Assembly (NCBI RefSeq): GCF_004011695.2
Contig: NC_082406.1
Location: forward strand, 1,798,001 to 1,862,000
Source of the DNA: Ascochyta rabiei
Taxonomy: Eukaryota > Ascomycota > Dothideomycetes > Pleosporales > Didymellaceae
Direction: 5' to 3'
DNA: 64,000 nt
The notes under the pieces: model-generated
What the model saw: only the letters and a program-made list of their open reading frames with translations
Database searches by the model: none
What the model was told of the DNA's origin: nothing
Shown: positions 11,725-23,350 of the stretch, one piece after another
Layout: every line of letters starts with the position of its first letter
How positions within the stretch are numbered: position 1 is the stretch's first letter
Translations under genes and position numbers: made by a program

Positions 11725-14700
11725 CTTGTGTAGTTTGGGTGGGAGGGAGTGTGGGGAGAGAGTGCGCGAGGCGGGCGTGGGAGAAAAGATCAAGTAGGGA
11801 AGGAGCAAGCTTAGTGTTTGATTACAAAGTTTAGTGAAGGAAAGCTTGCTCTGGCAGGTACGGCGAGAGTCAAAGCAGGCTGACCTTGTGTGAAAATTCT
11901 GAAGCACAGCGGTGTGAGGAAGGGGAATAAGGAAAAGCTCAACAAATGACCAAGGGCTGCGAGATTCTTAAGGTGAGGGCGCGTTGCTAGGGGTTGGATT
12001 CGATGTGCAGGGATCCCGGCACACGAAATTGGTCTCGCGGCAGCACGCCCACTAGAGGACCCGCTTTGCTCTAGTCGTACCAGGCTTGGTCGAATAGCAC
12101 GATTCACCAGCGTTATGCACACCTCACGTCCTGAAACGAAAAGCTGTGCATGCCAGCATCAGCCTGCCCGTGGGCGCTCGAGGGCGAGCGGCGCGGTGTC
12201 GTCCTCAGAGGCCACGGCAGTCTGGGACTTTGCCCTGCACGTGTCGTGATGGGCGTCCCGCTGGGTGGTGAGATGTTGCGATATCCATCTTGGAACAAGG
12301 TCGCCTGATCAGCCTGCCCCTCCTTTCACGACCCTTCCTCGGCGCGATTGACCAACCTGTGGAAGATCCTGACGAAGCAGCATGGAAGGCCACGACATTG
12401 CAGCCATCCAGCGTATTGGATCGAAGACGTGCGTGATCGTTGTGTGGCCAGGAGCATCCACCCTCTCACATGGAGGGACAGCTATTACACCAAGCATAGG
12501 CACGATCGACGACGGTATCGTGCGATAGACAGCCGCAGCTGCAGTACCGCATGCTCTTGCTGCTGCTGCGTCTCAACGTACCTGCTATCGGCAGGATCTG
12601 TAACTCTGTAACTCTCTGCCCGCCACCTTTCTCTCGTCGTGTAACAACACCATAGCACTTGCCCCAAATATCACCAACTTTCACCTTTGCACAACTCCAG
12701 CCTTCACGCCATGCCAAGATTGTCCGAGCATGCAAACCTAAACAGCAGCTAGTCTCCGTCCCAACGAATCACACGCTTTGCTCACCGCCCGAGCGCCGAT
12801 CCCCGTTGGTGCTGGAAAGTCAGAGCCTTTGTTCACAAGAATGTTGACACCCAAATACCAAGTCATGTCGCATACTCAGACCATAGCCCAGCTCACACAG
12901 GCTTCACGACTGGCAAGGTCAAAAAGCTCGCACTTCGTCATGCTCAAGAGCTCGATGCTTGCTCGAACTTGCACCAAACAGCCATGCTCTCGTACTCCAT
13001 GAAACCAGCACCGCTAACTCTGGCGAGCGCCCACATGTGTACGTGACACAATATGCACGATTGCACGACTACGAGAAGAACAACCTGCTAAATTGACAAT
13101 CACAACCGGGCCTTCCCAAATGAGCACCACGGCAGCGCAGACGCCGATATAAAATCTTGCAGACTAAGAAATGACTCTGCAGCAGATCAGCCGAACCAGA
13201 TGGTGGCCAGGATGGAGCCGGTCTATTGTTATCGAATGGCCATGGCTCACGTGAAAAGGAGACATTGTTCTCGTCCATGTCCACGGAGCAAAACCGCTGT
13301 TACGTTTCAGGATGCGTCGCCCAATTAATCTACCTTGGGGTGTCGACCACTACATTCACCCGAATATCCAGTCCCAGACGCGGGATGGATTTTCCGCGCA
13401 TGTATGTATGTGCAGCATGCCTTCAACTCAAACGGTTGTTGCGGCGCGCACAGAGCATACCGCCTACGATATCCTCCGTTGAATGATCTGCCCGCAATCT
13501 TATTGGCCGTACCGATCCTCAATCGACTCACCGCCACACGCCCAATTTTGCGACTTGGGGCGCGTACCAAATTTTTGTGTTTGGACTGGTGCTGTCATAC
13601 GACTCATTGAACATTTGGCGGCTGGCGCGTTCATTTAGTCTACAAGGAACCCTGAACCGCAATCAACCTCTCACAGACAGCAGGACCTTCAGATTGGTAT
13701 ACAGGACACATCGCGGAACTGTCGTGGAAGAATGGAGATGAAAGGCCGCAGATCTTAGCCCTGAATCTTCAACTTCCAGGGGCCTACTGCCAAGCGGCGA
13801 GCGGTTCGCAACAAGCCACACTCCACTTGACGAGTCAAAACGATAAACGTGCGACCGAGTTTACGAGATGAGGCTCTTCGCAGGTCGAGAGCAAACGAAA
13901 AGCCCAACGGTTCGGTGTCGCAAAGTGAGACGAACAATCTCTAGTCAGCTAGACAATAGAATTCTGATGGTTGAACCTAAAAGATTGACAAGTAACATCA
14001 CTCCCGCGAACTCGCCTGCGACGTCCGTAAATTACACATCAACCCCATGCACCATCGCATCTTGACCCAAACTTGCACATCGATCACGAACATATTTTGG
14101 GTGTCAAAATAAGCTCAGACACTGGCGTTGACTTCCGCTGCAGTGACGGGAAACGTGCAAAGCAGCGCAATGCGTGTTGGTGGAGACGCGATGAGTGCCT
14201 TCCTCTTCTGGGTTCAGTGCGCGCGTGGCTTAGAGACACAACGTCACTTTAAACACCAAGGCACAACATCAATGTACGCCCTTAATGAACAGTAGTAATG
14301 GTGCATACTGGACACTTTTCAAAAACAACGACGATGCTTTTCGAAACATGGCACGATCTGACAGACTCTGCACTTGCGGCTTTGCGATTCACGACACCTC
14401 GTCGTCATCGGTACCACAGTCGCGACTACATGCAACTGGGCTCACTCGTACGGAAACGAAGCCAAACTCGTTGGTTTTCACATACTCAACATGGATTCGT
14501 GGTAACTCCAAGAGAGCCTGAGCACAGACACACTTCAACAATCACCTTCCCTGGTATGCATATCCGGGGTACCCGGAGATCCTCGCCTCCGCGCCTACCC
14601 AGTTCCCTGACCCCAACTTCACACAGCCTCCATTTCGAGGACGCATGATTGTTTGACGTCACGCGGGGAAGTGATCACTGACAGCACGTGTTCATGACAG

Positions 14701-15176
14701 CCGCAATCCCTGAGCAGCCACGCAGTACGGATGCTGCCGGAGGGGCGCATGAACAGACTTACCGTCATCGCCAAAAATGAAACTCGCAGAGACCTTGGGT
14801 CTGACCGTAGGCTCGCGACGATTTGACCAATGTTTCCAAGCGAACATTAATTGGCTGTCTTTGTTCTGACATTCCACAATCAAAACAGTGCACACCAGGC
14901 GGCATCTATATTGACGTGCGATCATACCGTGCTAAAGATAGAGACGCTTCAAACATGGCTGATACAGCGAGTGCGTTCATGTCCAAGCTTCACTCTCGCC
15001 GCTAAGTGGTACTCTCTCCCTGGCCTGTCAGGCTGTACGATGCAAATGTCACCTTCAGAGAAAATCTGGTACCTCACAGGCTGACTCTTATGCCGTTGTC
15101 TACGATGGTTCATACAGAGCCTCTTAAAATTACTCCCTTGATGGAAAGGCAGGAAGAGGGAAGCAGCACGACACTC
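11725..15176. other. Gene-poor stretch of 3.4 kb
   Basis: Only short, mutually overlapping open frames on both strands; none has a recognisable domain, signal peptide or coherent exon chain. No terminal repeats, transposase remnants or strong AT bias were noticed by eye. The first few hundred bases would be the promoter of the PH gene. Confidence 0.45.
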
Positions 15177-17311
15177 TCATTCTTCCCGCTGGTCTGTCGT
15201 CCGCAAAAGGGGCTGATTCTCGCCCTCTGGTACTTCTGCACCCGCTGGGCCAGACTCTGAAGCTGGAGCTTGTGATAGTCCATACCACGCAATAGCCGCT
15301 ACCATCGCAAGTCCATTCAGGGTACTAACTACTAGCGCGAAAATTCCTTTAGTAGTAAATCCGGCAGGCAAGGGTGCCGGGGGCGCAGGTTCGCCTCTGA
15401 GATCGAGCAGATCAACGGTATTACCAGCAGCGTTCCCTAGAGTAGAAATCGGCGGGCTGTTTCTTGCGCAGAGACTGTAGTGCTCGGGTGGGATAATGGT
15501 CGATTTCTGAATCTCGAGCGGCGCTTCGATAAAGGTTGCGATGAGGCCGGAGGCAACATGCCTAAAAGAGAGTGTTACTTGACGAGCAAGCTTCTATCAT
15601 GCAAACACTGTGCGTGAAGAAAGGGAACTTACCATTCGATGTGGCAGTGAAACAGCCAGACTCCAGGGTTGTCGCTGCGGAATCTGAGAATCGCATGGCC
15701 ATTGGGTTGAACCAGTACAGTATCGCGTCTCATGGGAACGGATGCTACTTTCGCTGCAGTATCTGCCAAATAGCTTCCGGCGTCTTCGTCTGAGCGCGCT
15801 ATGACTTGGAAGGCATGTCCGTGAAGATGGAACGGATGTTTCTGGAAATGATCAGCTATCATCACAGGAAATAGAGATACAACAAACCCCATCGTCGTTG
15901 TTGTTGATAATGATTTCAACTGTCTCGTTCCCACCCAGCACGAACGAGTTGGTGTGACTGCCATACACGATTGGGTTGCTGGCATCTTCGCCAGAAGACA
16001 TGACTGTGTAAAGGGTCGGGACCCACGGTTCAACGTAGGTATTGTCGTTGAAGAAAGCACTGTGGAAACGTGTCAACATAACCACTAAAGATCGAAGGCT
16101 GATGCTTACTAGTTTGCGCCATCTCCTAGGTTATCCATCTTGAGATCTAACGTGACTGTTCTATCAACAGTGTCGAGTGCAGCCAATTGATCGAGCGGTT
16201 GGATCGAAAAATCATCCAAGGGATCGAAAAGATCAATTTCCACGGGTGAGGGCAATTCTTGTGTGCTGTCAACCACGAGCCACCCAGTCACATTAGAGTT
16301 CAAGCCATCTGGAATCTCATCAAACAATTCCTTTGCACCCATTAGATGGCGATAATTCACGAAGACATGCTAACTTACCTCATCCATACTTGCTACAAAG
16401 GGAATGTTGGCCAGACTGTTGCTGTCGATAGTGAGAAGTACAGAATACCGTTGCCCCGCCGTGAGATAGAGCATACTTGCTTCAGTGGGCTTAGTGTAGA
16501 TGCCATCCACTTCGACGACTCTCATTGAGCAGTCTTGAAACCACACGTATATGCCTGCAAAAGCAGCCATGTTCACCTGATGAGGTAAGCTCCTATTCAT
16601 TCTATACAAGGTGAAGCTCTGTTACCATGCGTATCAAATACGTCCGCCCTGGCTGAACAGCAATGGTGACGTTCTGCGAATCGTTGATTAGAGCCGAATT
16701 GGGCACGGGTTCAGCGCCAGTTGGATTCGTGACGCTGATGAAAGACTTCAGAAGCGGCACCATCAGATCGTGGTACCAATCAGAGAATGACAGCACAACT
16801 TCCTCATCGAAATCATCTTTAAAGGGATCCTCCGGGTTGTGTACAATGAGCGGAGCACGAAGTCCGTCGGGATATTGACCTCTTGTGTGGGAGTGAAACC
16901 AGTATGTGCCTGGCTGATCAATCTACCCATACGTAAGCATTTCAAGATGCATCTTGAATCTGCCATTGAACTCACTTTGAAGTCATAGACAATGCTATCA
17001 CCAGGCGGGATCTCGCACTGTGTTATGCCTGGCGGGCCATCCATATGGGCAGTACCGTTCATGTAAAGGCCATGCCAATGCAAGCTGGTTGTCTCGTTGC
17101 CTAGATGATTCCGCACCGTGACTACCAACTGCTCGCCCTTCGTGACATGAAGAGCAGGTATGGGCCATTGGTTGTTTATGCCCATTACAGGCCTGTCGTG
17201 TAGGGCGTCAGGATTGCGGTTGACCCACGTGACATTGAAATCGAGGTTCGTGACCTTGACGCAGGCGGCGCCATAGATGAAAAGCGACAGCGACCACAAC
17301 GCGGTGAGCAT
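15177..17311 (-). CDS. FET3: Fet3-type multicopper ferroxidase
   Basis: Seven exons, complement of 16976-17311, 16626-16922, 16379-16576, 16110-16330, 15888-16059, 15633-15841 and 15177-15561; introns 46-71 nt, all GT-AG; 605 residues. The ATG at 17311 starts a hydrophobic signal peptide (about residues 1-16). Three cupredoxin domains carry all four copper signatures: HWHG (78-81), HSHT (122-125), [10 protein letters not shown] (410-419) and HCHIEWH (473-479). One transmembrane helix near 549-570 is followed by a cytosolic tail, the Fet3 topology that tethers the enzyme beside Ftr1. Function in the family: oxidation of Fe(II) to Fe(III) with reduction of oxygen to water at the cell surface. 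The neighbouring divergent gene is the Ftr1 permease, confirming a ferroxidase rather than a laccase. Two iron-GATA consensus sites lie upstream. Confidence 0.93.
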
Positions 17312-17584
17312 TGCGTTGGGTGGTGCCGCGAAGCAGGCCAACAGTCGAGGTGTGAATCAAGAGAGGTCTACAAAGCCATCATGACCTGCCGCCCGCTTTT
17401 TCGGCAAAAGAGGAGCGGCAACTAGTTGTGGGGCAGAAGTGATGCCCAGAGACTTTGACATTCAGACCCGCAGGAAAATGGAGACCATAAGATCTGTGAC
17501 TCAAGATCTGAGCCATTGGCCAGTTAGGCTTTGTTGATGGGAGTCCCTGTTGTGCGCTGGTAGGCATTACGTTTCACGTTTCTC

Positions 17585-17593
17585 TTATCTGAT
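17585..17593 (-). promoter_or_regulatory. Iron-GATA factor site 1 (ATCAGATAA)
   Basis: Exact match to ATCWGATAA, the consensus established for the fungal iron-responsive GATA repressors (SreA, Sre1, Fep1 group). It lies 274 bases upstream of the FET3 start and 286 upstream of the FTR1 start. Confidence 0.8.
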
Positions 17594-17644
17594 CAAGCTT
17601 GACCGCATTGGGCAGAAGCTCTGCTTGATCCGTCGACGCTAATC

Positions 17645-17653
17645 TTATCTGAT
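17645..17653 (-). promoter_or_regulatory. Iron-GATA factor site 2 (ATCAGATAA)
   Basis: Second exact ATCWGATAA match, 60 bases from the first and in the same orientation. Paired sites are what would be expected for cooperative iron repression of the reductive uptake pair. Confidence 0.8.
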
Positions 17654-17878
17654 GTCTTAGACCCGGACTGCTCCACTTGTACACATGTCTCATGAGCAAA
17701 GCAATTCTTTCCAATATGCCCTTGCAGAGGCGCACCAGATGTCGGGCGGTTCATCAAAGAGCGACTTGGGGCACTAAACATACCCGGAATTTAGCTTCGT
17801 GAGTGATTGCTCACGACAACGACCTGCCCAACTCAAAGTCATTTCAGCGTTGGGCAGCGTCACGCCCGCACATCCGCC

Positions 17879-19084
17879 ATGGTTCAAATTTTCGCTGCTC
17901 AAGGAAAGCCTTTGAACAAACAGTCTATTTCATCATACTGACTGATGCAGTGTTCTTCATATGCTTGCGCGAAAGCCTGGAGACCAGCATCATCGTCTCA
18001 GTCCTACTCTCCTTCCTGAAGCAGACGTTAACTTCTGAAAATGACAAGCCTGTCTATCGAAAACTGGTTCAGCAGGTTTGGCTTGGAGTCATCCTCGGCG
18101 TCGCGATATGTACTGTCATCGGCAGTGCAATCGTAGCCGTGTTCTATCGTTTGGAATCCGATGTGTTCTCCCAGTATGAGTACATCTGGGAAGGCGTGTT
18201 CGGCCTGATCGCCTGCGCAATCATCACCCTCATGGGTGCAGCGCTCCTCCGTATCTCCAGAATGCGCGACAAATGGCGCGTCAAGATCGCTACTGCTCTC
18301 GAAGCAAACAATGATGCTTCGGGCTCAAGGGGTCTCCAGGTGTGGGGAGAAAAGTATGCGATGTTCCTGCTTCCCTTCGTTACAGTACTTCGAGAGGGTC
18401 TCGAGGGTGTCATGTTCATCATCGGTGCCGGTCTTGGGTTACCGGCGACATCTTTTCCACTGGCAGTGGCGTGCGGGCTGGGTGTCGGTGCGGTGATCGG
18501 GTATCTGCTTTACAGGTAAGGCACTTCGTGCTAGACGGCTGTTGTACGACTGACGGATCATAGAGGAGGTAGTGCGGGCTCTTTGCAGGTGTTTCTCGTT
18601 GCGTCAACATGTTTCTTGTATCTGATAGCCGCTGGCTTATTGAGCAAATCTGTGTGGTTTATCGAGAACTACCTGGTAAGCTCTCAGACGAATTTTCGAT
18701 ATAGAATTCCGCTCACAAAGTGTAGTGGAACGTCGCAATTGGAGGCGACGCAGCGGAGACGGGCGCTGGCCCTGGATCCTATGACATTCGCCGGAGTGTC
18801 TGGCATGTGAACGTAAGTTAGGCGTCCGTAACTTCCACTAGATGGTAGTTTGCTAACGGTAAACGCGACATCAGTGTTGTAGCCCTGAGATCGATGGAGG
18901 TGGCTGGTGGGGGGTCTTTAACTCGATCTTTGGCTGGCAGAACTCTGCTACCTACGGCAGTGTGGTCTCGTACAATCTCTACTGCGTTGCGGTTGCTACG
19001 GCATTCTTGGTTATGTCCTTCCGTGAGAAGCACGGGAGCTGGGCTCAGTACAAAGGCAGACGCAACGCTCGCATGTCCACATGA
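17879..19084 (+). CDS. FTR1: Ftr1-type high-affinity iron permease; first intron lacks a GT donor
   Basis: The best model has five exons: 17879-17903, 17951-18515, 18564-18675, 18726-18812 and 18875-19084; 332 residues. Family signatures are clear: RESLE (15-19) and REGLEG (from 156), the two Arg-Glu-x-x-Glu motifs needed for iron transport, plus seven hydrophobic segments and a C-terminal WHVN|CC...GGGWWG block. The start is MVQIFAAQ joined to VFFICLRE, which aligns in length with yeast Ftr1. The problem is that the 47-nt intron 17904-17950 begins GAAAGC instead of GTAAGC; its branch point (CTGAC) and CAG acceptor look normal. No GT inside the stretch gives the required phase. Without removal of this intron the frame from the ATG stops after 20 codons. 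So the allele is either expressed through a GA-AG splice, damaged, or misread at one base. Confidence 0.85.
17904..17950 (+). other. Apparent GA-AG intron of FTR1
   Basis: The sequence starts GAAAGC, has a pyrimidine tract and CTGAC near the 3' end, and ends GATGCAG. Length 47 nt is typical here. A single T-to-A change at its second base would explain it. Confidence 0.65.
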
Positions 19085-19544
19085 ATATCGGCCGCGGCAG
19101 GGTATCTACGTGCATAAGATGCATCAATTGGGTGCAGCATAGCAGTAAACAAGGGATATCAATGAGAGGTTTCTGCGGCCTCCAGATCATCACACATGTA
19201 GTCATTGGTGAGAATACGCTGCCAATACTGCAAAATGTGAGCCCTTGCTAGTCAGTCTGTGAATGGATCATGGTGCGCCGCTGAAACCAGTCGACATTGA
19301 AGACACAATTTTACCATAACATCAGGCTTGGCCAGAAAGTCGATACCTGAGATGTTTACTTTACTCTCCAACGCGATTTTAATAAATAGACAATTCGGCA
19401 GGCTGATCGGTACAAAGTAGCTTCTTGAACGATTAGCCAGTCAGCGCCTACCTGCTGGTTGTTTCCTCTGACGTCACTCTTTCACTAGTGGCGGTCCGGT
19501 TCTTCAGCGCGGCACGACAAGTCACCCTGGACGAACCATGCAAC
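19085..19544. other. Intergenic region between FTR1 and the histidine kinase
   Basis: 460 bases, tandem orientation. No ATCWGATAA site was seen here, so the kinase does not obviously share the iron control of its neighbours. Confidence 0.5.
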
Positions 19545-22500
19545 ATGGACTACCTCCAGCAGATACGCGCAAAATACGAGGTCAACAAGTATGCCATCAA
19601 ACATTCTCCTTCTTATGGTATGTTAAATTATTGTCTAGGTACCTGCAGCTTATCGCAAGCAACGATGACGCTGTGGTTCGACCAAAACCTTCAATCGTCA
19701 GCGACTCTCTCAACGACCGTCTTGGCTATGCGATCGTACGCCTTGGTAATTAAGCCTCCTGGCCAACAACGAACCTGTCTGCTCACAAAATCTCACAGCG
19801 GTGCATGGTGCGTTCATAGTGCTTACCGAAGGCAGTTGCGCACACTTCGTTGCAGGTGGCAATAAAGTCAACCAAAAAGGCGCCTCCTCAGAACTAGAGT
19901 TCGGCACTGGGAAAGATGCCTGGTTGCACTCCAATGATGCAGATCTCCCAACGTGGAACTGGTTGTTCCGGAAAACTATCGCCAGCGATGCGTCTACAAT
20001 ACCAGCAGACCAGATAACCACGGTACCAGCACTGCAAAATACGAGTGAAACATCCGGGCTATCGACTGTAATCGGCCCACCTCATCTGACTTTCTATGCT
20101 GGGGTGCCATTGACATCGAAAGGTGGCCAACCTATTGGGGTTCTTTTCGTAGTCGACATAATCGAGCGTTCCTCACTATCTAGATCTGAGGCTTCTTTTC
20201 TGAAAAGTATTGGCGTTAAGTGCGTAGAAGTGCTCGATCGTGCCCGGGAACAGAGCTTCCACAACAGGTGGACCATCATGCGAGAGCAGCTCGACATGTT
20301 CGCACAGTCACACTCCATGTATAACCAAACGCTTGAAGAGTCACAGAATTTTGATGGGAGAAATTCACTTGACACCAGAACCAACGATAAGGGACTGGAA
20401 GGAGCGGCCCCTGACACAACGCCACCAGAAACACTGGCACGGTCGAAAACTCTGGAGACAGAGGACCAGGCGTCTGGAGAAACAGCACGCTCAGAAACTG
20501 ACCACGTTAATCATAACACACGGCGCGACGGCACAGACGACGCACGCATCTCAACAGTGGAAGCTGGCAAAAACGATGAGCGCAGAAAGCGCAGTGGAGG
20601 AACAGGAGGAACAGTGCACAGAAAGGTCTTTCGAAAAGCTGCTCAGTGCTTACAACGTGCGTTAGATGCCGACGGGGTCTTATTTGCAGATGGTCTTGTT
20701 GGCTTCCATGGGGAAGTCCAACCCACGGCAGAACCAGAGCTCGAGCTTGTCAGGGAATTCGCACAACCGCCTTGGGGAGAAAAGGACGTATGCGAAGGCA
20801 AACCACAATCGAACACTCGAACCTTCACAAGCTCAGAATATCTGAAAGGCGTTCACATTGATCGGCCGACAGAAGTATTTGGAAGTGCCGACCGTTCCGA
20901 TCAGCTGAACCCCTCGCCCACATCAAAGCTTTCTGCTGGGCTACCTGGCATCGACGATGGCTTCCTTGGGCGACTAATGGATAGCCATCCTGCAGGTGCT
21001 ATATGGTATCTTACCGATACGTACATCCTGCAAGTGAGAGAAGAAACACTATTTGAGGTGGATCTTCAAGAAGAGTTGGCACGGTTACGTGTCACGTTTC
21101 CGAATGCTAAGCAGCTGATGTACGTACCGCTCATCGATCCCACATCTGCAAAACGCCTTTGTGCGTGTTTTGCGTGGCGAAACCAAACGAGCCCAACGTT
21201 CACAAGCGCAGCCGACCTTAGTTCTCTTCAAGTGTTTTTGCATGTGGTGGAATCAGAGATTGGAAGATACGACACAGCAGCTGCCTCAAAACAGAAAGAG
21301 ATTTTCGTCTCTTCTGTTAGCCATGAACTCAGTAAGGCGTACCACGGCTTGTATTTCTTTACACGCTGACGTTATAGGAACTCCTCTTCATGGTATTCTC
21401 GGCGCTGTACAGCTTTTGGATGAATCTGGATTAGATCCTTTGCAGAAGTCACTTGCCAGCATTATCACTTCCTGTGGCTCTACACTCCATGAAACACTTA
21501 CAAGTGTTCTATCGTACGCAAAGATCAACCAGTTTGAACGACGCCAGAATGAAAATCGTCACCGCCGTACCTCAGACCCTCAGTGGGCGCTCACCGAAAA
21601 ACAAGGACTTGCCTCTGGTCCGGATCGAGATTTCAAAGGCCTGTATACCCGTACGAATGTCGCGATTCTATGTGAGGAAACAGTCGGCGTTGCGGAATCT
21701 GGAAGATCCTTTCAGAACTCTGCCGACGAAGAAGTCATTGTCGTTTGCAACATCAGCTACGAAGAGAACTGGTCTTATTTCACAGAGTCCGGCGCACTGC
21801 GGCGAATCGCAGTCAATCTCATTGGAAATGCTTTGAAATACACGAAGAAAGGCTCGGTGATTGTCTCTCTTACTGCGTCAAGATTGGTCAAAGACCCCCT
21901 CAGAGCGAGCAACGAGCTCACCTATGGACGAACGCTCACTCTGAGTGTCAAGGATACTGGGAGGGGTATGTCCAAGGACTTTCTGCAAAATCACCTGTTC
22001 ATTCCTTTTACCCAAGAGGACTCAACATCCTCGAATGGTGTGGGATTGGGCATGTCAATTGTAAAAAGTCTGGTAACTCTTCTCAGTGGTGAAATACAGG
22101 TTCGAAGTGATGTCGGCTCAGGAACTGAGATTGAAGTTCGTTTACCAATGAGAATGTGCGATTCAAAAGACGAGAACGAGTCGTCGGCGACATTCATATT
22201 TGAGCAGAACATAAAGGTATTGCGTACTCGACGCCTTTCTATTATCATGTTTGGCTTTCCAGAGTTTGTTCGCGAATCTCTCAAGGCCTACCTCTGCGAA
22301 TGGTACAATTGCGTCTTGCTGGACCATTCAGAGAACGCAAAGCCCGACATTGTGCTAGTTGACGAGGGAAATGAAGAGGTATTAGACGAGATCAAGAGGA
22401 CCGCCCATGTGTACGGTCTGCAAGCCGTACTCCTGAGCGCTGTTCTCGTCATTAGCAGGATGGGCAAGCGCATGGATACCATACGTGGATACAAGAAGTG

Positions 22501-23350
22501 GGAAAGAATACCACGCCCAATCGGACCCAGGAATGTGGGTAAAGGGCTTCTAGGGTGTCTACCCAAGCTCGATGAGTTGAGGAAATACGGAAACGACGCC
22601 AAATCGGACACTTTAGACAGCCAATCGAAATTCGACGAGCGAACTGGAGAATTATCGTCTGACAGTACGAAAAACGTCCCGAATGAGCTTCCCATGTGGG
22701 CTCTGAAGAGACTCCAAGTGTCACAACATGCTAGGACTGAAGCGTTGAAAGCGGAGCGACCAACCTCACACAAATTCGCGAACCGAGATCAAGAGCCTGT
22801 TAGACCCGATCAACTGTCCAATCCGGACTCTGCCAAGTCAAACCTCGTACCGAATACCGGACTCCGGATTCTTCTTGTAGACGATAACGAACTGAATCTC
22901 AAGCTACTGGGGGTATTTTTCAAGAGGAATGGTTATCACAATACCCAGAAAGCGAGAGATGGGTTGGAAGCAGTTCACGCGGTGAAAGAACGCCAAGAGG
23001 GTTTCGATGTTGTCTTCATGGGTGAGTTTTATCATGTTTTCTGGAAACATGGTAGTCTACAGACTAATAATGCCTCAGACTTGTCGATGCCTATCATGGA
23101 TGGCTTCGAAGCTACCCGGACTATCCGAAAGCTGGAAGCCGAGCAGATCCCTCCCGCGGCTACGAAAGCCGTTTTCATAGTAGCTTTGACAGGGCTGGCG
23201 AGCGCAAACGACGAGAAAAAAGCTTTCGACGCCGGTGTTGACATGTACCTCACCAAGCCTGTACAGTTCTCCAGGTTGTCGGTATTGCTGCGTGAGTACA
23301 CCGACAGGACGTCGGAGACATCTAAGCTAGCGGAAGAGAGCCAATCCTAA
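19545..23350 (+). CDS. Hybrid histidine kinase (GAF-HisKA-HATPase-REC)
   Basis: Five exons: 19545-19588, 19639-19745, 19799-21331, 21378-23021 and 23079-23350; introns 46-57 nt; 1199 residues. The N-terminal ~200 residues form a GAF-like sensor domain (RLAVHGAFIVLTEG, TFYAGVPLTSKGGQPIG, GVLFVVD). A long polar linker follows. The dimerisation/phosphoacceptor motif SVSHELRTPLHGIL places the phosphorylated His at 559; its codons straddle intron 3. The ATPase domain shows N-box NLIGNALKYTKKG (about 708), G1 DTGRGMS (about 754) and G2 GVGLGMSIVKSL (about 782). The receiver has ILLVDDNE (about 1059), phosphoacceptor Asp1110 in FMDLSMPIMDG (codon split by intron 4) and TKP Lys near 1168. No transmembrane segment, so probably cytosolic. 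It would feed an Ypd1-type phosphorelay. The stimulus is unknown, and proximity to iron genes is only suggestive. Confidence 0.93.

Larger units (their letters stand above)
17312..17878. promoter_or_regulatory. Divergent FET3/FTR1 promoter
   Basis: 567 bases shared by two divergent iron-uptake genes. It contains two exact TTATCTGAT elements (complement ATCAGATAA). A possible 5' leader intron of the permease runs from GTGAGT at 17801 to CAG at 17847. No other gene fits in the interval. Confidence 0.75.

Noticed and set aside
17686..17880. Upstream ATGs as alternative FTR1 starts
   Set aside because: They meet stops before any donor, and the frame entering the permease from upstream has no ATG.
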